From: Prolixibacteraceae bacterium | GTDB lineage: Bacteria > Bacteroidota > Bacteroidia > Bacteroidales > Prolixibacteraceae | Length of the DNA: 33,370 bases | Direction: 5' to 3' | Assembly: GCA_018648265.1 (NCBI GenBank) | Contig: JABGRN010000067.1 | Coordinates: 1 to 33,370, forward strand | Part shown: positions 6,515 to 14,482 of the stretch, in pieces | Numbering within the stretch: the first letter of the stretch is position 1 | Layout of the letters: each line of letters starts with the position of its first letter | The notes under the pieces: generated by a model | What the model saw: the letters and a program-made list of their open reading frames with translations, nothing else | What the model was told of the DNA's origin: nothing | Database searches by the model: none | Translations under genes and position numbers: made by a program

Positions 6515-8392
6515 TTATTCCTCAATTTTTGTTAGTATAACTTTCGAATAAATTCCCGGGCGCTGGTAGCATTCTTCCATTTTCCCATTGGGCATTATTT
6601 TAAGCGTTATTATTTGGGTTTTTGTTTCGTCGCTTAAAACTAAATTTCCATGCTGGAATTTCCCACTAAACCTTTGCCAGCCGGCTTTATTGATGTTCCA
6701 TCGCGGAGCAACACCCCATGCATAAATCGCTTTTGCTTCGTGCTTATTATAAATTTCCTCCACTACAATGGCCGTATTTAAGATGCCATCGGCAACACCA
6801 AACCAGCTACCCGAAAATTTTGCAAGTTCTTTTGGAATCGCTCCCGGGGGAGGTTTAATGGTCATGTTTTCGGGAAAGACTAAATCTGAAGTTTTTGCCC
6901 GGTTTTCTAAAAACTGGTTAAAACTACTTTTATAGGTAAACTGATAACTTTGGTTGTTTAATAACCAGTCGCTGATTTCTTTTACAGGTTCTGTTGTATT
7001 TATCCAGTAATCAGGTAAAAACCCCCTGCATTCTTCAAAATCGGGTATTAAAATAAAATGGCGGGGTATTTTGGCAATAAATTTAGAGTTTGGCAGATAA
7101 TAATCGCAAGCACTTGAAAACATTCCGCTTCCACCTGTATTTTCTCCGATAAGGATTCTGTTTTTAACACAAGCTGAGACGCCAACAAAAGCCTCCCCGG
7201 CAGATAGTACATTCCGGTTGGCTAAAACAAGCAGTTTCCCTTTAAAATCCTCACCTGTTTTAGTAGGTTCACCATTTTTTGAGCACACCCACTTTTTTTT
7301 GGGTGCAATTTGATAACTTTTTACCAGTCTCCGGTTCTTCTCTATCATCTGCCTGAAACCCGGCGATTGTGCTGCTTTTGACTCTAGATCGTACCCGGCA
7401 TAATATTCAATTATGGGAGGAGAGCTGAGCTCTCCCCAATGGGTATCCCAATAAACTTTTCCGTTTAAATTACTGATAAATGTTTGTGGGAATAAAGAAG
7501 AACCGCCCCCGTTGTTCATAACATTGGCAATAATATACTTTTCATCCTTAAGCTGATGACCCGATTCCATAAACTGTTTCATTATTGGGTAAATTTCGTT
7601 GGCAAAGCTTGATACATTCACAATAGCTATATTATTCACTTTCCTAATGTTAAAAGGCCTGGATTGATTGTTTTTGACAAAGCCAAGACGGTTTTCATGA
7701 AATTGGATTTCGATGGGTTTATTGTTAAAAGAAAGTTTTTGGGAAGTTATGGGTTGATACGAAAATACCCCGATTAAATAATGATTTTCCCCTGCCGGAG
7801 AAAGTGTTTTAAATAGATAATTACTAACATCGTTTTGCGTAAAATAATCGCCGGTTTTCACGGGTTCAAACTGAGAGTTTATGACTTTGTATGTTTCCTG
7901 TTCTGTTTCTGCAACAACAATATCGCAGAAATAAACGGTAAGGTGTTTATATGCTCCGTATGCGTTTTTTCCCTGTAAACCTATATGTCCATCGCTTATT
8001 AAGCTTAAAATTTCCGACCATTCTTTCTCAAATTCATCGATTGGAATTGTATCCTTTTGTTCAGCAAAACTACGGAGTTCAGAAAAATAGAGATCGAAAT
8101 CTACACCCTGATGTTTCCAGTATTCATATCCGGCATATGACGTTTTAATCAGATATTCAAATACCTCAATGTCTTCCAATGCCTCCTTTTTTGTTAAAAA
8201 ATCAGGTATTGGCAAATCCATATTGCCATAATGAAATAGTATTTTATGATACTCTACAGGACTTTCAGCACACTTAATATACTGATTAAGTGTGCTCGGG
8301 GTTTTTGCGAGCTCAGTTTTTTTACTGCACGAGGTGAGAACATTTAATAAAAGGAAAACCAGCAATACTAAACAAACTCTTTGGTGGTTCAT
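6515..8392 (-). CDS. S41-family peptidase-like lipoprotein
   Basis: The 625-aa protein has a lipoprotein signal (hydrophobic 7-19, lipobox LTSC with Cys22) and an S41 (C-terminal-processing protease/TSPc) domain. Family signatures are LISDGHIGL (131-139), a degenerate DxRxNxGG equivalent NVMNNGGGSS (290-299), VLANRNVLSAGEAFVG (389-404) with the probable catalytic Ser397, IGENTGGSG (415-423) and GFLPDYWIN (457-465). No PDZ domain is obvious. The last ~110 residues (GTVADG-like 'SWFGVADGILNTAIVVEEIY') form a separate beta-rich domain. Its ATG lies one base after the TGA of vsr copy 3, so translation may be coupled. It likely acts on peptides in the periplasm or at the outer membrane; the substrate is unknown. 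Confidence 0.85.
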   Translation of the reverse strand: MNHQRVCLVLLVFLLLNVLTSCSKKTELAKTPSTLNQYIKCAESPVEYHKILFHYGNMDLPIPDFLTKKEALEDIEVFEYLIKTSYAGYEYWKHQGVDFDLYFSELRSFAEQKDTIPIDEFEKEWSEILSLISDGHIGLQGKNAYGAYKHLTVYFCDIVVAETEQETYKVINSQFEPVKTGDYFTQNDVSNYLFKTLSPAGENHYLIGVFSYQPITSQKLSFNNKPIEIQFHENRLGFVKNNQSRPFNIRKVNNIAIVNVSSFANEIYPIMKQFMESGHQLKDEKYIIANVMNNGGGSSLFPQTFISNLNGKVYWDTHWGELSSPPIIEYYAGYDLESKAAQSPGFRQMIEKNRRLVKSYQIAPKKKWVCSKNGEPTKTGEDFKGKLLVLANRNVLSAGEAFVGVSACVKNRILIGENTGGSGMFSSACDYYLPNSKFIAKIPRHFILIPDFEECRGFLPDYWINTTEPVKEISDWLLNNQSYQFTYKSSFNQFLENRAKTSDLVFPENMTIKPPPGAIPKELAKFSGSWFGVADGILNTAIVVEEIYNKHEAKAIYAWGVAPRWNINKAGWQRFSGKFQHGNLVLSDETKTQIITLKIMPNGKMEECYQRPGIYSKVILTKIEE

Positions 8393-8393
8393 G

Positions 8394-8576
8394 TCACTGA
8401 ATTTTGTTATGGATAGTTTTTGAGAGACATGTACGGTATTCGTATCGTTTTGGTTTCAGAATAGTTAAGAATCCTTTGCCAAACCTTAACTTCCACAGCT
8501 GCATTACGGGATTGGTATTTTTCCCTATAATGTGACTCATGTTCCAGGAACGGGTGGTTTTATTGTGTACATCCAT
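8394..8576 (-). pseudogene. vsr: vsr 5'-end fragment, copy 3
   Basis: This 60-codon frame begins MDVHNKTTRSWNMSHIIGKN, then TNPVMQLWKLRFGKGF, recognisably the Vsr N-terminus to about residue 36. The remaining 24 residues (LTILKPKRYEYRTCL...) do not look like Vsr. It ends in TGA one base before the ATG of the S41 peptidase gene, as an overlapping leader reading frame would. It is the most diverged of the three copies, though GGGAAAAATACCAATCCC is shared with copy 2. Confidence 0.72.
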
Positions 8577-8678
8577 TGGATGTTCAAAGTTTCGGGTTTA
8601 AAGTTAATGAAAAAAGTCGCAGTCGCAGCTTGCAGTGGCAGGGAGAAAGATAAGAAAGTCGCAGTTGCAGTTTGTCGG
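8577..8678. repeat. Short word repeats upstream of vsr copy 3
   Basis: The tract holds TTCAAAGTTTCGGGTTTAAA at 8581-8600, and AGTCGCAGTCGCAG with AGTCGCAGTTGCAG between about 8613 and 8670. Related GTCGCAG words recur at 33165-33178. It appears to be simple degenerate repetition without a reading frame. Confidence 0.45.
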
Positions 8679-9794
8679 TTATAGCACTTTTTTCACCCCC
8701 GGGATTTGTTTTGCCAGCCAGGCAATAAAAAAACAAGCCACCAAAGCTATCGGGGCCAACACAATAAATTTCAGAAGCTGTGGAATTTGAAAGTTTAGAA
8801 AAACAGCACTTATCCCGAGTAAAACAGGTGTGTGAAAAACATACACTCCGTAGGCGCTGTCGGAAAGTTGTTTGCCGGATTTTCCCTGTTTATTAAGTCG
8901 CTTTTTGAAGATCCCGAACAAGCCAATTATTAAAGAGATACCAACCAACTGCTCCCAGGTGGTATAAGAAAAACATTGCCAGGTAAAACCGCCCATAAAT
9001 TTGTCGGTGCCATTTTCTGCTGCCCCTCCAAGTAAAAATAATACCGGGAATCCTATAAAAATAAGTGTTTGTGCAAAGGCAAACCAGCGCCAACCGGATT
9101 TGCTGCTTATGTTTCCCATCCAGTTATTTTGATATGCAATAATTCCGAAGGAAAAGAGAAAAATATATTGTAGAAAGTGAGGAAATTGAAATCCTGTAAA
9201 AGGGGATCCCCAACCCACCGGCAACCAAATACGAATAATAAATTGTCCTAATCCGATTAGAAAAGCAAATAATAATATATTTTTTGCCTCCGGGAATTTC
9301 ATTATTATTTTAAATTTTAAAAGTCGAATCAGTAAAAAAATGCCAGTAAAAACCAGCAGTGCTTCCACAAACCACATGGGCCCAAATCCCCAGGCATCCG
9401 GGTTTTTGAGAAGTTCAAAAAAGGTGTCTTCTTTTTCAAAAATGTATTTGTTCCTTATGTAAATGGTTAGTGGATTCAGCAAAAAAAAGAATACTAAAAG
9501 TGGAATTCCCAGTCGCACCAATCTTTCTTTAGCAAATGTTTTCGTTCCTTTTCGGTTGAGGGAAGGCAGAATAAAATATGCCGAAATAAAAAAGAACATG
9601 CCCATAAAAAATGCCTGATTGGTTGCTACAAACAAAGCCATAGGGAATATTGACGGAAAATCGGCCTGCGACTCATTGTAAAACCAGCTTCCGGGCGCAC
9701 CATAAGTAATAATTAGGTGATGTAAAACAACTAATCCTATCAGAAAAATACGGAGGTTATCGATGTAGAAAAGACGTGATTTTGACATTGACAT
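8679..9794 (-). CDS. Acyltransferase-3 family membrane protein
   Basis: This 371-aa integral membrane acyltransferase (acyltransferase_3/OafA-like) has about ten hydrophobic segments. The N-terminal signature is RLFYIDNLRIFLIGLVVLHH (7-26), where the conserved His pair of the family sits near the first helix. FFISAYFILPSL, the basic KERLVRLGIP and WFVEALLVF are further family landmarks. Such enzymes O-acylate sugars, lipids or glycopeptides in the inner membrane. There is no glycan gene nearby to suggest a substrate. A second Met at residue 3 is an equally good start. It is apparently monocistronic; the MITE-like element lies upstream. Confidence 0.88.
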   Translation of the reverse strand: MSMSKSRLFYIDNLRIFLIGLVVLHHLIITYGAPGSWFYNESQADFPSIFPMALFVATNQAFFMGMFFFISAYFILPSLNRKGTKTFAKERLVRLGIPLLVFFFLLNPLTIYIRNKYIFEKEDTFFELLKNPDAWGFGPMWFVEALLVFTGIFLLIRLLKFKIIMKFPEAKNILLFAFLIGLGQFIIRIWLPVGWGSPFTGFQFPHFLQYIFLFSFGIIAYQNNWMGNISSKSGWRWFAFAQTLIFIGFPVLFLLGGAAENGTDKFMGGFTWQCFSYTTWEQLVGISLIIGLFGIFKKRLNKQGKSGKQLSDSAYGVYVFHTPVLLGISAVFLNFQIPQLLKFIVLAPIALVACFFIAWLAKQIPGVKKVL

Positions 9795-9880
9795 AAGTTT
9801 TGTAAAAAATACACTGATTAATAATTTTTTGGGTCACTCTTTTTATTCTCTGAAATACATCTTCAATTCAAAACAATAAA

Positions 9881-10151
9881 ATTAAGGGCATCTCTAAAAA
9901 CTCCTTCGCATCAAAATTTTCAGAGTTTTTCAGAGACAATTCAAATTTTTGAAACACTATCGGGATAATGTAATAAAATTTGAAGCAGGATATGGAAAAC
10001 TCTGAAAACCCTTCGGGAACGAAGATAATAAACAATCTGACTGCGTTATAATTTTTTGAAATAGCTACGGCTATTCTAAAAAATTATGCCTTGCATATTA
10101 CTCATTATCTTCATTTTTTGAAAGAAATGAGTTTTTAGAGATGCCCTTAAT
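9881..10151. mobile_element. MITE-like element with 23-bp perfect terminal inverted repeats
   Basis: Positions 9881-9903 and 10129-10151 are exact reverse complements (left end begins ATTAAGGGCATCTCTAAAAA). The 271-bp unit has no coding capacity. Both ends can be read as TTAA followed or preceded by GGGCATCTC/GAGATGCCC, so TTAA could be a 4-bp target duplication. An internal imperfect hairpin (AATTTTTTGAAATAGC pairing with GGCTATTCTAAAAAATT) lies at about 10050-10086. It fits a non-autonomous element moved in trans by a DDE transposase; the parent element is not in the window. Confidence 0.8.
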
Positions 10152-10185
10152 ATAGCTCGTCCATGTTTTAATATTTCATTACAGA

Positions 10186-11259
10186 TTATTTAGGAGGAAA
10201 TGTGAGTACAATTTCCATTTCATTTTTGCAAGAATAACTGACATTTTCCTGATTGTGTGGAATAAAAAATTTATCGCCGCGCTTAATCTCTCGTTGTTCA
10301 TTTTTTGTTTTAATTATTCCTTCTCCGTTTGTGACAATACCGACATAAAATGAGTTGGAATTTTTAATAAATGTTTCTGTTATTGACAGTCGATGAACAC
10401 TGAAGCAGGGAGTTTTTTTAGAATCTATTAAAACTTCTTCTTTCCCCCCTTTTTGTTGTTGAATTAATCCGGGTGTACAAAAATGCTTTTTTCGCACTTC
10501 TTCTTTTGATAACGAACCGAAGTTGAGCATATTTAATCCAAAATCAATTCCTTTTCCCATAAACCTCGATTCTTCCGGCAATAAGTATCCGCCCCGCTCA
10601 AATTCTAAACGTGCAACAAAATCTGTTGGCTCCATTATTTCAATCATAAAAACACCTTCTCCAATAGCATGCGGCAACCCACCAGGGACAATAAACACAT
10701 CTCCTTGCTTAATAGGAATTTTCTTAAAATAAGAAAGCAATTTCTTTAGGTCCTGCTTTTCAATAATTTTTGAGAATATACTACGTTCCGGTGTCTTTTG
10801 AAAACCCAGGTAGATATACGGATTCTTAATTCCCTCCCGAATTCCCAGTATTACATAGGCTTCTGTTTTCCCGGAATTGCTTTTTAAATACTTTTGCGCA
10901 AACTGAATAGTAGGATGAACCTGAATGTGTAAACGAATTGCAGAATCTAAAAATTTAAGTAGAAACTGTGTGTTGGCTCCAAATTTATCAAAGTGACTTT
11001 TTCCAAGCAGTTCATTTGGATATTTTTTGAAAAGAGAAGTTAGATATATTTTATGATCATTCAAAACTACTTCGGAAAGTCCTTCAACTTTGTCTTCTCT
11101 TCCTTTGTTCACTGCTTGCGTGGTAGATGCAATCCAGTCTTCGGGGAAATGGGTGTCTTCCGGATTTTTCTTTCCGTTTAATTGGTCTAAAATGCGACCT
11201 CCCAAATAAGTGCGCCAGACCCGGTTCGAATCAAATAATATGATTTCAGGAATAATCAT
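10186..11259 (-). CDS. Class I mannose-6-phosphate isomerase-like protein
   Basis: The 357-aa cytoplasmic cupin is of the type I phosphomannose isomerase family. The Zn site is visible as Gln113 and His115 (HIQVHP), Glu133 (GKTEAYVIL) and His197 (GGLPHAIGEG), all in the expected order. The usual activity is mannose 6-phosphate to fructose 6-phosphate conversion, but the N-terminus (RVWRTYLGGR) and overall divergence leave room for another phosphosugar. The C-terminal third is a second cupin lobe (RGDKFFIPHNQENV). The start overlaps the stop of the upstream transporter gene by 4 bases (ATGA), so the two are almost certainly one operon. Downstream lies the MITE-like element. Confidence 0.82.
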   Translation of the reverse strand: MIIPEIILFDSNRVWRTYLGGRILDQLNGKKNPEDTHFPEDWIASTTQAVNKGREDKVEGLSEVVLNDHKIYLTSLFKKYPNELLGKSHFDKFGANTQFLLKFLDSAIRLHIQVHPTIQFAQKYLKSNSGKTEAYVILGIREGIKNPYIYLGFQKTPERSIFSKIIEKQDLKKLLSYFKKIPIKQGDVFIVPGGLPHAIGEGVFMIEIMEPTDFVARLEFERGGYLLPEESRFMGKGIDFGLNMLNFGSLSKEEVRKKHFCTPGLIQQQKGGKEEVLIDSKKTPCFSVHRLSITETFIKNSNSFYVGIVTNGEGIIKTKNEQREIKRGDKFFIPHNQENVSYSCKNEMEIVLTFPPK

Positions 11260-12494
11260 AGATTTTTTATAAAAGCAAATAATCCTGAGTAGCTCATGTA
11301 ACTCATTATCAGTGAGAAAATCAGAACAAAAACCAATTGGATATTTGTAGCAACGGATAGTTTTTTTTCTTTAACAACAATTTTTTTGTTTCCGAGATAA
11401 ATAAGAGAAGCCACCGTTACCGGTAAAATTAAAGCACTAAATGCCTGAGAAGCAATCATTATTGTTACAGGTTTTGCCTGAAATAAGGGCACGATCATTC
11501 CGAAAAAGGAAAGTATTAATACGTAAATCCGGTAATCCAGTCTTCTCAGGTTTGGTTTGCGTTCGTGGTAATCATCTAACAACCAGGGCAGCATCGAAAC
11601 ATTCGGGAACTGAGAACTTACTCCGGCAGCTACAACTCCTAAAGTAAAAACCCCAACTGCAAACAAGCCTGCAACCGGTTCAAGTAATACGATCATCTCT
11701 GAAACATTTTCTAACGAAATGCCCTGTGCATGTAATGTTCCGGAGGCTGCCGCCATAACGGATGCGCTTACAACAAACATCATGATTCCTGCAAACATGG
11801 CATCCCTTTTCTGTATTTTATAGTCTTTCCAGGTCCAATTTGCTTCTTTTACCAAAGTTCCCCTCAGAATAAATAAACCTGAAAAAACGGTAGTTCCAAC
11901 AATTGAAGCGATAACAAGAAAAGCTTTGTCTTCAGAACCGGTTTCCGGCACTTTAGGAATTAGTCCTTTTGCAATTTCTTCAACCGGAGGGGGCATTATA
12001 AAAAAGTTTATCAGAAAAGAAATGGCCATTATTGCCACTACAAAAGTGAGAATTTTTTGAAAAACCTTTGTTCTGCCATCGAGAAATAACAGATAAACAA
12101 TGGTTACAAAAAATAGTGCGATTGCAATATGTGGAATTCCTCCTTCAATAAATGTCTTGGTCCACTCGTGGCAAATATCTGCTATAATTCCCATTACCCC
12201 GATAATACTGCCGCTGACGTGCAAAGTTAAAGCAACAATAAAAAAAATACCAACGGCAGGATGAATGTGTTTTTTGAATGCCGCCAAAGCTGTTTTCCCT
12301 GTGACAAGTGTAAACCGGCCATATTGGTTTATCATAAAATAGGTAATGTAACACGACAATAAAATAGCCCATAGTAGAGACATTCCATAATCTGCACCAG
12401 CCTTTGCCATTGAAGTAACTGAGCCGGTGCCAACGGTAAAACCAAATAGAAAAATTCCAGGCAAGAGAGACTTAATAAGTTTTTTTAATCTCAT
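11256..12494 (-). CDS. NRAMP-family transporter lacking the metal-binding motifs
   Basis: This 412-aa, about 11-helix inner-membrane protein has the NRAMP (SLC11) fold. The first helix aligns through LLPGIFLFGF...AGADYGMSLLWAILLS (10-47). In place of the canonical DPGN of helix 1 it has VGTGS (21-25). In place of the helix-6 MPH motif it has FILRGTLVKE (208-217). Both halves of the known divalent-metal site are therefore absent. It overlaps the phosphomannose-isomerase-like gene by 4 bases and faces sugar oxidoreductase genes upstream. The fold assignment is good; a manganese or iron substrate, as automatic annotation would say, is doubtful, and a sugar-related or other solute is a possible alternative. 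Confidence 0.8.
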   Translation of the reverse strand: MRLKKLIKSLLPGIFLFGFTVGTGSVTSMAKAGADYGMSLLWAILLSCYITYFMINQYGRFTLVTGKTALAAFKKHIHPAVGIFFIVALTLHVSGSIIGVMGIIADICHEWTKTFIEGGIPHIAIALFFVTIVYLLFLDGRTKVFQKILTFVVAIMAISFLINFFIMPPPVEEIAKGLIPKVPETGSEDKAFLVIASIVGTTVFSGLFILRGTLVKEANWTWKDYKIQKRDAMFAGIMMFVVSASVMAAASGTLHAQGISLENVSEMIVLLEPVAGLFAVGVFTLGVVAAGVSSQFPNVSMLPWLLDDYHERKPNLRRLDYRIYVLILSFFGMIVPLFQAKPVTIMIASQAFSALILPVTVASLIYLGNKKIVVKEKKLSVATNIQLVFVLIFSLIMSYMSYSGLFAFIKNL

Positions 12495-12600
12495 AATTAT
12501 TAGGTCAGGTGAATTTAAAAAGTATGGATACTTCGGGATTTATCCAAACTGAGAAAAATTGAGGAGGGGATTAATTTTTTGTCTTCAAAAAAAGAAAGAT

Positions 12601-12649
12601 TAACCAACGCTGGTTATTAGTCATGCCCCCATTTATTATGAGGGCATGA
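12601..12649 (-). terminator. Tandem hairpins downstream of the Gfo/Idh gene
   Basis: Two stems lie between the genes: TCATGCCC/GGGCATGA (12621-12649) and TAACCA-ACGC-TGGTTA (12601-12616). Read on the minus strand they are followed by a T-rich run (ATCTTTCTTTTTTT). This is consistent with termination after the gene ending at 12661, separating it from the transporter/isomerase operon. Confidence 0.6.
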
Positions 12650-12660
12650 TTAAACAATCA

Positions 12661-13974
12661 TTAAACTACGGGTAATTTCCATGGAGCCCTGTAAATTGGT
12701 GTAAGTAATTGATTCGCATCTTCGTCGCCAATAAATTTGCTGTTGTCTGCATCCCAATATAACCTGCGACCTGTTTTAAAAGCAACATTTCCTAAATGGC
12801 AAACCCTTGCTGTATTTGCAGCAATCCCAATATTTGCATTTGGCGAAATGGATGGATCTTTAATACAATCGATAAAATTTTTCATGTGGTTGTTTAGTCC
12901 CTGACCATCACCTTTTTGTAATTCTACTCGTTCCATTGCGGGATTGTTGCCACCTTCGGGAATTACCTCCCAGCCTCCGCGATCGACAACTAAAGTACCG
13001 TTGTTTCCAACAAAACCGACACCGTGCGAACGTCCGTAGTAACCTCCGTCAATTCCAATTCCATGATCCCAAAGCATCGTGTAACCATCAAAATCGTACA
13101 AAGCCTGTTGGGTGTCCGGAGTTTCGCAGGCATCATCGGGATAAGCAAATTTTCCTCCCATCGACATTACTGATTTTGGTGCTTTTGCTTTCATTCCAAA
13201 TAGGGCATAATCAATAATATGTACCCCCCAATCGGTCATCATACCACCGGCATAATCCCAAAACCATCGAAAAGTAAAGTGAAACCGGTTTTTATTGAAA
13301 GCTTGTTTTTTTGCCGGCCCTAACCAGAAATCGTAATCGACACCTGCCGGTGGCGCACTGTCTACAACAACCGGCACTGATTTCATCCAACCCTGGTACG
13401 ACCATGTCCGAACGGTACGAATTTTACCCAAAGCACCTGAATGAACAAATTCAATAGCTTTTTGCCAATGTGTATCACTGCGTTGCCACTGCCCAACTTG
13501 AACAACATTTCCATATTTGGCTGCCGCCCGTTCCATTATGTTTATCTCCTCGATGGAATTTGCCAGAGGTTTTTCACAGTAAATGTGTTTGCCTTCCTGG
13601 GCTGCATTAACAAATGGAATGGTGTGCCAGTGGTCGGGAGTTCCAATAATTATTACATCGATTCCCGGCTCCTCCAGTAATTTTCTGAAATCTTTAAATC
13701 CTTTAGGCTTTGTACCCTGAATTTTTTCAGTGTCCGCGATTCGTTCGTTTAACACGTTTTCGTCAACATCGCAAATGGCAGCACATTCTGTATTCGGTTG
13801 GCGTAGAAAGGCCTGCAAATCGGAAAATCCCATTCCTTTTGCACCAATTAAACCACAAACCAGTTTTTCGTTGGCACCTTTGAATGAATTCATAGCCATG
13901 GGCGTTGAAGCTGCAAGACCAAATCCTGCGGTTGCAAGTGCTGATTTTTTAATAAAATTTCTTCTGTTTGTCAT
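12661..13974 (-). CDS. Tat-exported Gfo/Idh/MocA family oxidoreductase
   Basis: This 437-aa NAD(P)-dependent sugar oxidoreductase is exported by Tat: the signal MTNRRNFIKKSALATAGFGL has the twin Arg at 4-5. The Rossmann motif GLIGAKGMG spans 41-49, the catalytic Lys is in EKPLA (134-138), and the second catalytic motif is DWGVHIIDY with Asp248 and His252. Related periplasmic Bacteroidota proteins oxidise glycosides at C3 with a tightly bound cofactor, or use it redox-neutrally for hydrolysis. Neighbours are TIM-barrel isomerases, a second Gfo/Idh and a DUF1080 protein, all fitting keto-sugar chemistry. It is bounded downstream by hairpins and upstream by a CTTCGGACTTCC repeat tract. The substrate is unknown. 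Confidence 0.9.
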   Translation of the reverse strand: MTNRRNFIKKSALATAGFGLAASTPMAMNSFKGANEKLVCGLIGAKGMGFSDLQAFLRQPNTECAAICDVDENVLNERIADTEKIQGTKPKGFKDFRKLLEEPGIDVIIIGTPDHWHTIPFVNAAQEGKHIYCEKPLANSIEEINIMERAAAKYGNVVQVGQWQRSDTHWQKAIEFVHSGALGKIRTVRTWSYQGWMKSVPVVVDSAPPAGVDYDFWLGPAKKQAFNKNRFHFTFRWFWDYAGGMMTDWGVHIIDYALFGMKAKAPKSVMSMGGKFAYPDDACETPDTQQALYDFDGYTMLWDHGIGIDGGYYGRSHGVGFVGNNGTLVVDRGGWEVIPEGGNNPAMERVELQKGDGQGLNNHMKNFIDCIKDPSISPNANIGIAANTARVCHLGNVAFKTGRRLYWDADNSKFIGDEDANQLLTPIYRAPWKLPVV

Positions 13975-13984
13975 TTTTTAAGAA

Positions 13985-14046
13985 TTGTCGGAGGTCCGAA
14001 GCCGGAAGTTGAAAGAATGACCGAAGCCGGAAGTCCGAAGTTATAG
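13985..14046. repeat. GGAAGTCCGAAGT repeat tract, left of the S23-like gene
   Basis: The degenerate words GGTCCGAAGCCGGAAGTTGA and CCGAAGCCGGAAGTCCGAAG occur here. The tract at 14446-14480 has the same words in opposite orientation (CTTCCGACTTCCGACTTCGA), so the S23-like gene sits between inverted copies. Confidence 0.6.
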
Positions 14047-14048
14047 TT

Positions 14049-14402
14049 CTAATTTATTTTTTTTGTGAATGCAACCATCATATTCATCAGGTTGTATGAA
14101 AATTTATAAAGCTTTAAAAAATCTTCTTCTGAAAAATAATTTCTTCTTTTAGCCTTATGAAGACATGTTACAACTTCTGCTAATGAACGAATTGCATAAC
14201 CCATGAATTTCTTAAATTCTGGATTGGACTGACCGATGGATCCCTCAGAAATATTTAATGCGATAGAATCAACAGCCCTTCTTATTTGAGAAGAAAGATT
14301 ATAGATTTCTTTTGGAGGAAACTTATCGGACAGGACATTAATTTCCTCCCCAAAATCCATAGCTTTTTGCCAAATAATAAGTTTCTCAAATTTGAATTCC
14401 AT
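14049..14402 (-). CDS. Four-helix-bundle protein (S23/23S rRNA intervening-sequence family)
   Basis: This 117-aa cytoplasmic protein is of the four-helix-bundle S23 family. It starts with FEKLIIWQKAMDFGEEINVL and contains the hallmark IRRAVDSIALNISEGSIGQS, followed by FKKFMGYAIRSLAEVVTCLH. Members are encoded inside 23S rRNA intervening sequences, or scattered singly in Bacteroidota genomes; the Avd protein of diversity-generating retroelements is a distant relative. No rRNA or reverse transcriptase is nearby. It interrupts a same-strand sugar gene cluster, and inverted GGAAGTC-type repeats lie on both sides, so it looks inserted. Molecular function is not established. Confidence 0.88.
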   Translation of the reverse strand: MEFKFEKLIIWQKAMDFGEEINVLSDKFPPKEIYNLSSQIRRAVDSIALNISEGSIGQSNPEFKKFMGYAIRSLAEVVTCLHKAKRRNYFSEEDFLKLYKFSYNLMNMMVAFTKKIN

Positions 14403-14445
14403 CGTCTTTCTTGATTATTCCATTGTTTTTTTTGTCTCTCATTTT

Positions 14446-14480
14446 CCCTCTTCCGACTTCCGACTTCGAACTTCTGTCTT
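14446..14480. repeat. Inverted copy of the GGAAGTCCGAAGT tract
   Basis: CCCTCTTCCGACTTCCGACT and the following TCGAACTTC are the reverse complement in kind of the words at 13985-14046. The two tracts flank the S23-like gene and border the end of the TIM-barrel gene (stop at 14483). Confidence 0.6.
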
Positions 14481-14482
14481 TC

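Noticed and set aside
13985-14480. Diversity-generating retroelement, because the S23-like protein is distantly related to Avd
   Set aside because: There is no reverse transcriptase, no template/variable repeat pair and no target gene. The protein matches the free-standing S23 family better.
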